NCBI GenBank assembly: GCA_002311385.1
Contig: DCAE01000115.1
Location: forward strand, 2,110 to 24,984
Direction of reading: 5' to 3'
Length of the DNA stretch: 22,875 nucleotides
From: Dehalococcoidia bacterium UBA1141
Lineage (GTDB): Bacteria > Chloroflexota > Dehalococcoidia > Lucifugimonadales > UBA3495
Positions 22,699 to 22,875 of the stretch are shown in pieces. Under the pieces are notes generated by a model. It searched no databases and was not told where the DNA came from. It was given only the letters and a program-made list of their open reading frames with translations. Each line of letters begins with the position of its first letter. Position 1 is the first letter of the stretch. A program made the translations under genes and the position numbers.

Positions 22699-22875
22699 TC
22701 AATCCGCCGCCACCGGTTCGGTCACTGCTAGCCTTCTATCTTTGATGGACAAGACCGACAAGGTGGCCAGGGTCAATAGGACTATGTTGCTCCAGATTGC
22801 AATGTCATAGGTTCCTCGAACATCGTACAGGTACCCGCCCAAAAACGCGCCCAAGCCCGAGCCTATGGGCATCAC
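22699..22875 (-). CDS. C-terminal end of an MFS transporter, 5' end beyond window
   Basis: Reading from the window edge, the last 58 residues are VMPIGSGLGAFLGGYLYDVR, then GTYDIAIWSNIVLLTLATLS, then a cytoplasmic tail SIKDRRLAVTEPVAAD. The GSGLGAFLGGYLYDVRGTYDIAIW pattern is typical of the eleventh and twelfth transmembrane helices of MFS transporters of the monocarboxylate-porter-like type, where G-LGGYLYD-G-Y-W recurs. Substrate cannot be stated. It stops 108 bp before the quinone-oxidoreductase-type gene on the same strand and may be in the same operon. Confidence 0.75.
   Translation of the reverse strand: MMPIGSGLGAFLGGYLYDVRGTYDIAIWSNIVLLTLATLSVLSIKDRRLAVTEPVAAD

Overview
The window is about 55% G+C by eye and tightly packed. 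It carries several luciferase-like (LLM) F420/FMN-dependent oxidoreductases, NHL-repeat and PsbP/PPC-type secreted proteins, and an unusual set of selenoproteins. This mix resembles uncultured Chloroflexota (SAR202/Dehalococcoidia-like) or other LLM-rich uncultured lineages such as Tectomicrobia. There is no rRNA or marker gene, so the assignment is an inference of moderate to low confidence.

Layout. 1-5070 is a minus-strand block. In transcription order it holds an uncharacterised conserved protein, a UGSC-family selenoprotein (UGA = Sec108), an NHL-repeat protein, an LLM oxidoreductase broken by two in-frame amber codons, a small membrane protein, and an LLM oxidoreductase that runs off the left edge. 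A divergent control region (5071-5325), with back-to-back sigma70-like promoters and an inverted repeat, separates this block from a plus-strand LLM oxidoreductase (5326-6297). That gene converges on another LLM oxidoreductase (6394-7584) across a terminator. Next come a TM1410-type glycoside-hydrolase lipoprotein, a decayed PPC/PsbP secreted-protein gene, and an orphan CoA-transferase subunit B.

10713-16106 is the core of interest: a rearranged and divergent glycine/sarcosine/betaine-reductase (Grd) locus. grdE and grdB lie on the plus strand. They converge on a minus-strand grdC-grdA-hypothetical operon. grdA and grdB both contain an in-frame UGA at the position of the family selenocysteine, followed by a hairpin in bacterial SECIS position, so simple ORF calling truncates them. 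The B component departs from textbook Grd: GrdB has Ser in place of both Cys of the UxxCxxC motif, and GrdE has no Cys in the region where the proprotein is normally cleaved. GrdD is not present. Together with the UGSC protein, which keeps UxxCxxC at the same spacing, the window holds three selenoproteins. This suggests reductive C-N (or other C-X) bond cleavage on an unknown substrate.

16427-22875 carries a LigB-type extradiol-dioxygenase homologue with an altered metal-ligand motif, an ornithine decarboxylase-spermidine synthase operon, a GMC-family flavin oxidoreductase, a quinone-oxidoreductase-type MDR protein, and the C-terminal end of an MFS transporter. Intergenic spaces hold dispersed palindromic repeats (three copies of a CCCCCT-type element and two other palindromic repeats) and a perfect G-quadruplex motif. 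No tRNA, rRNA, CRISPR array, transposase or selenium-incorporation gene (selA/B/C/D) was seen.
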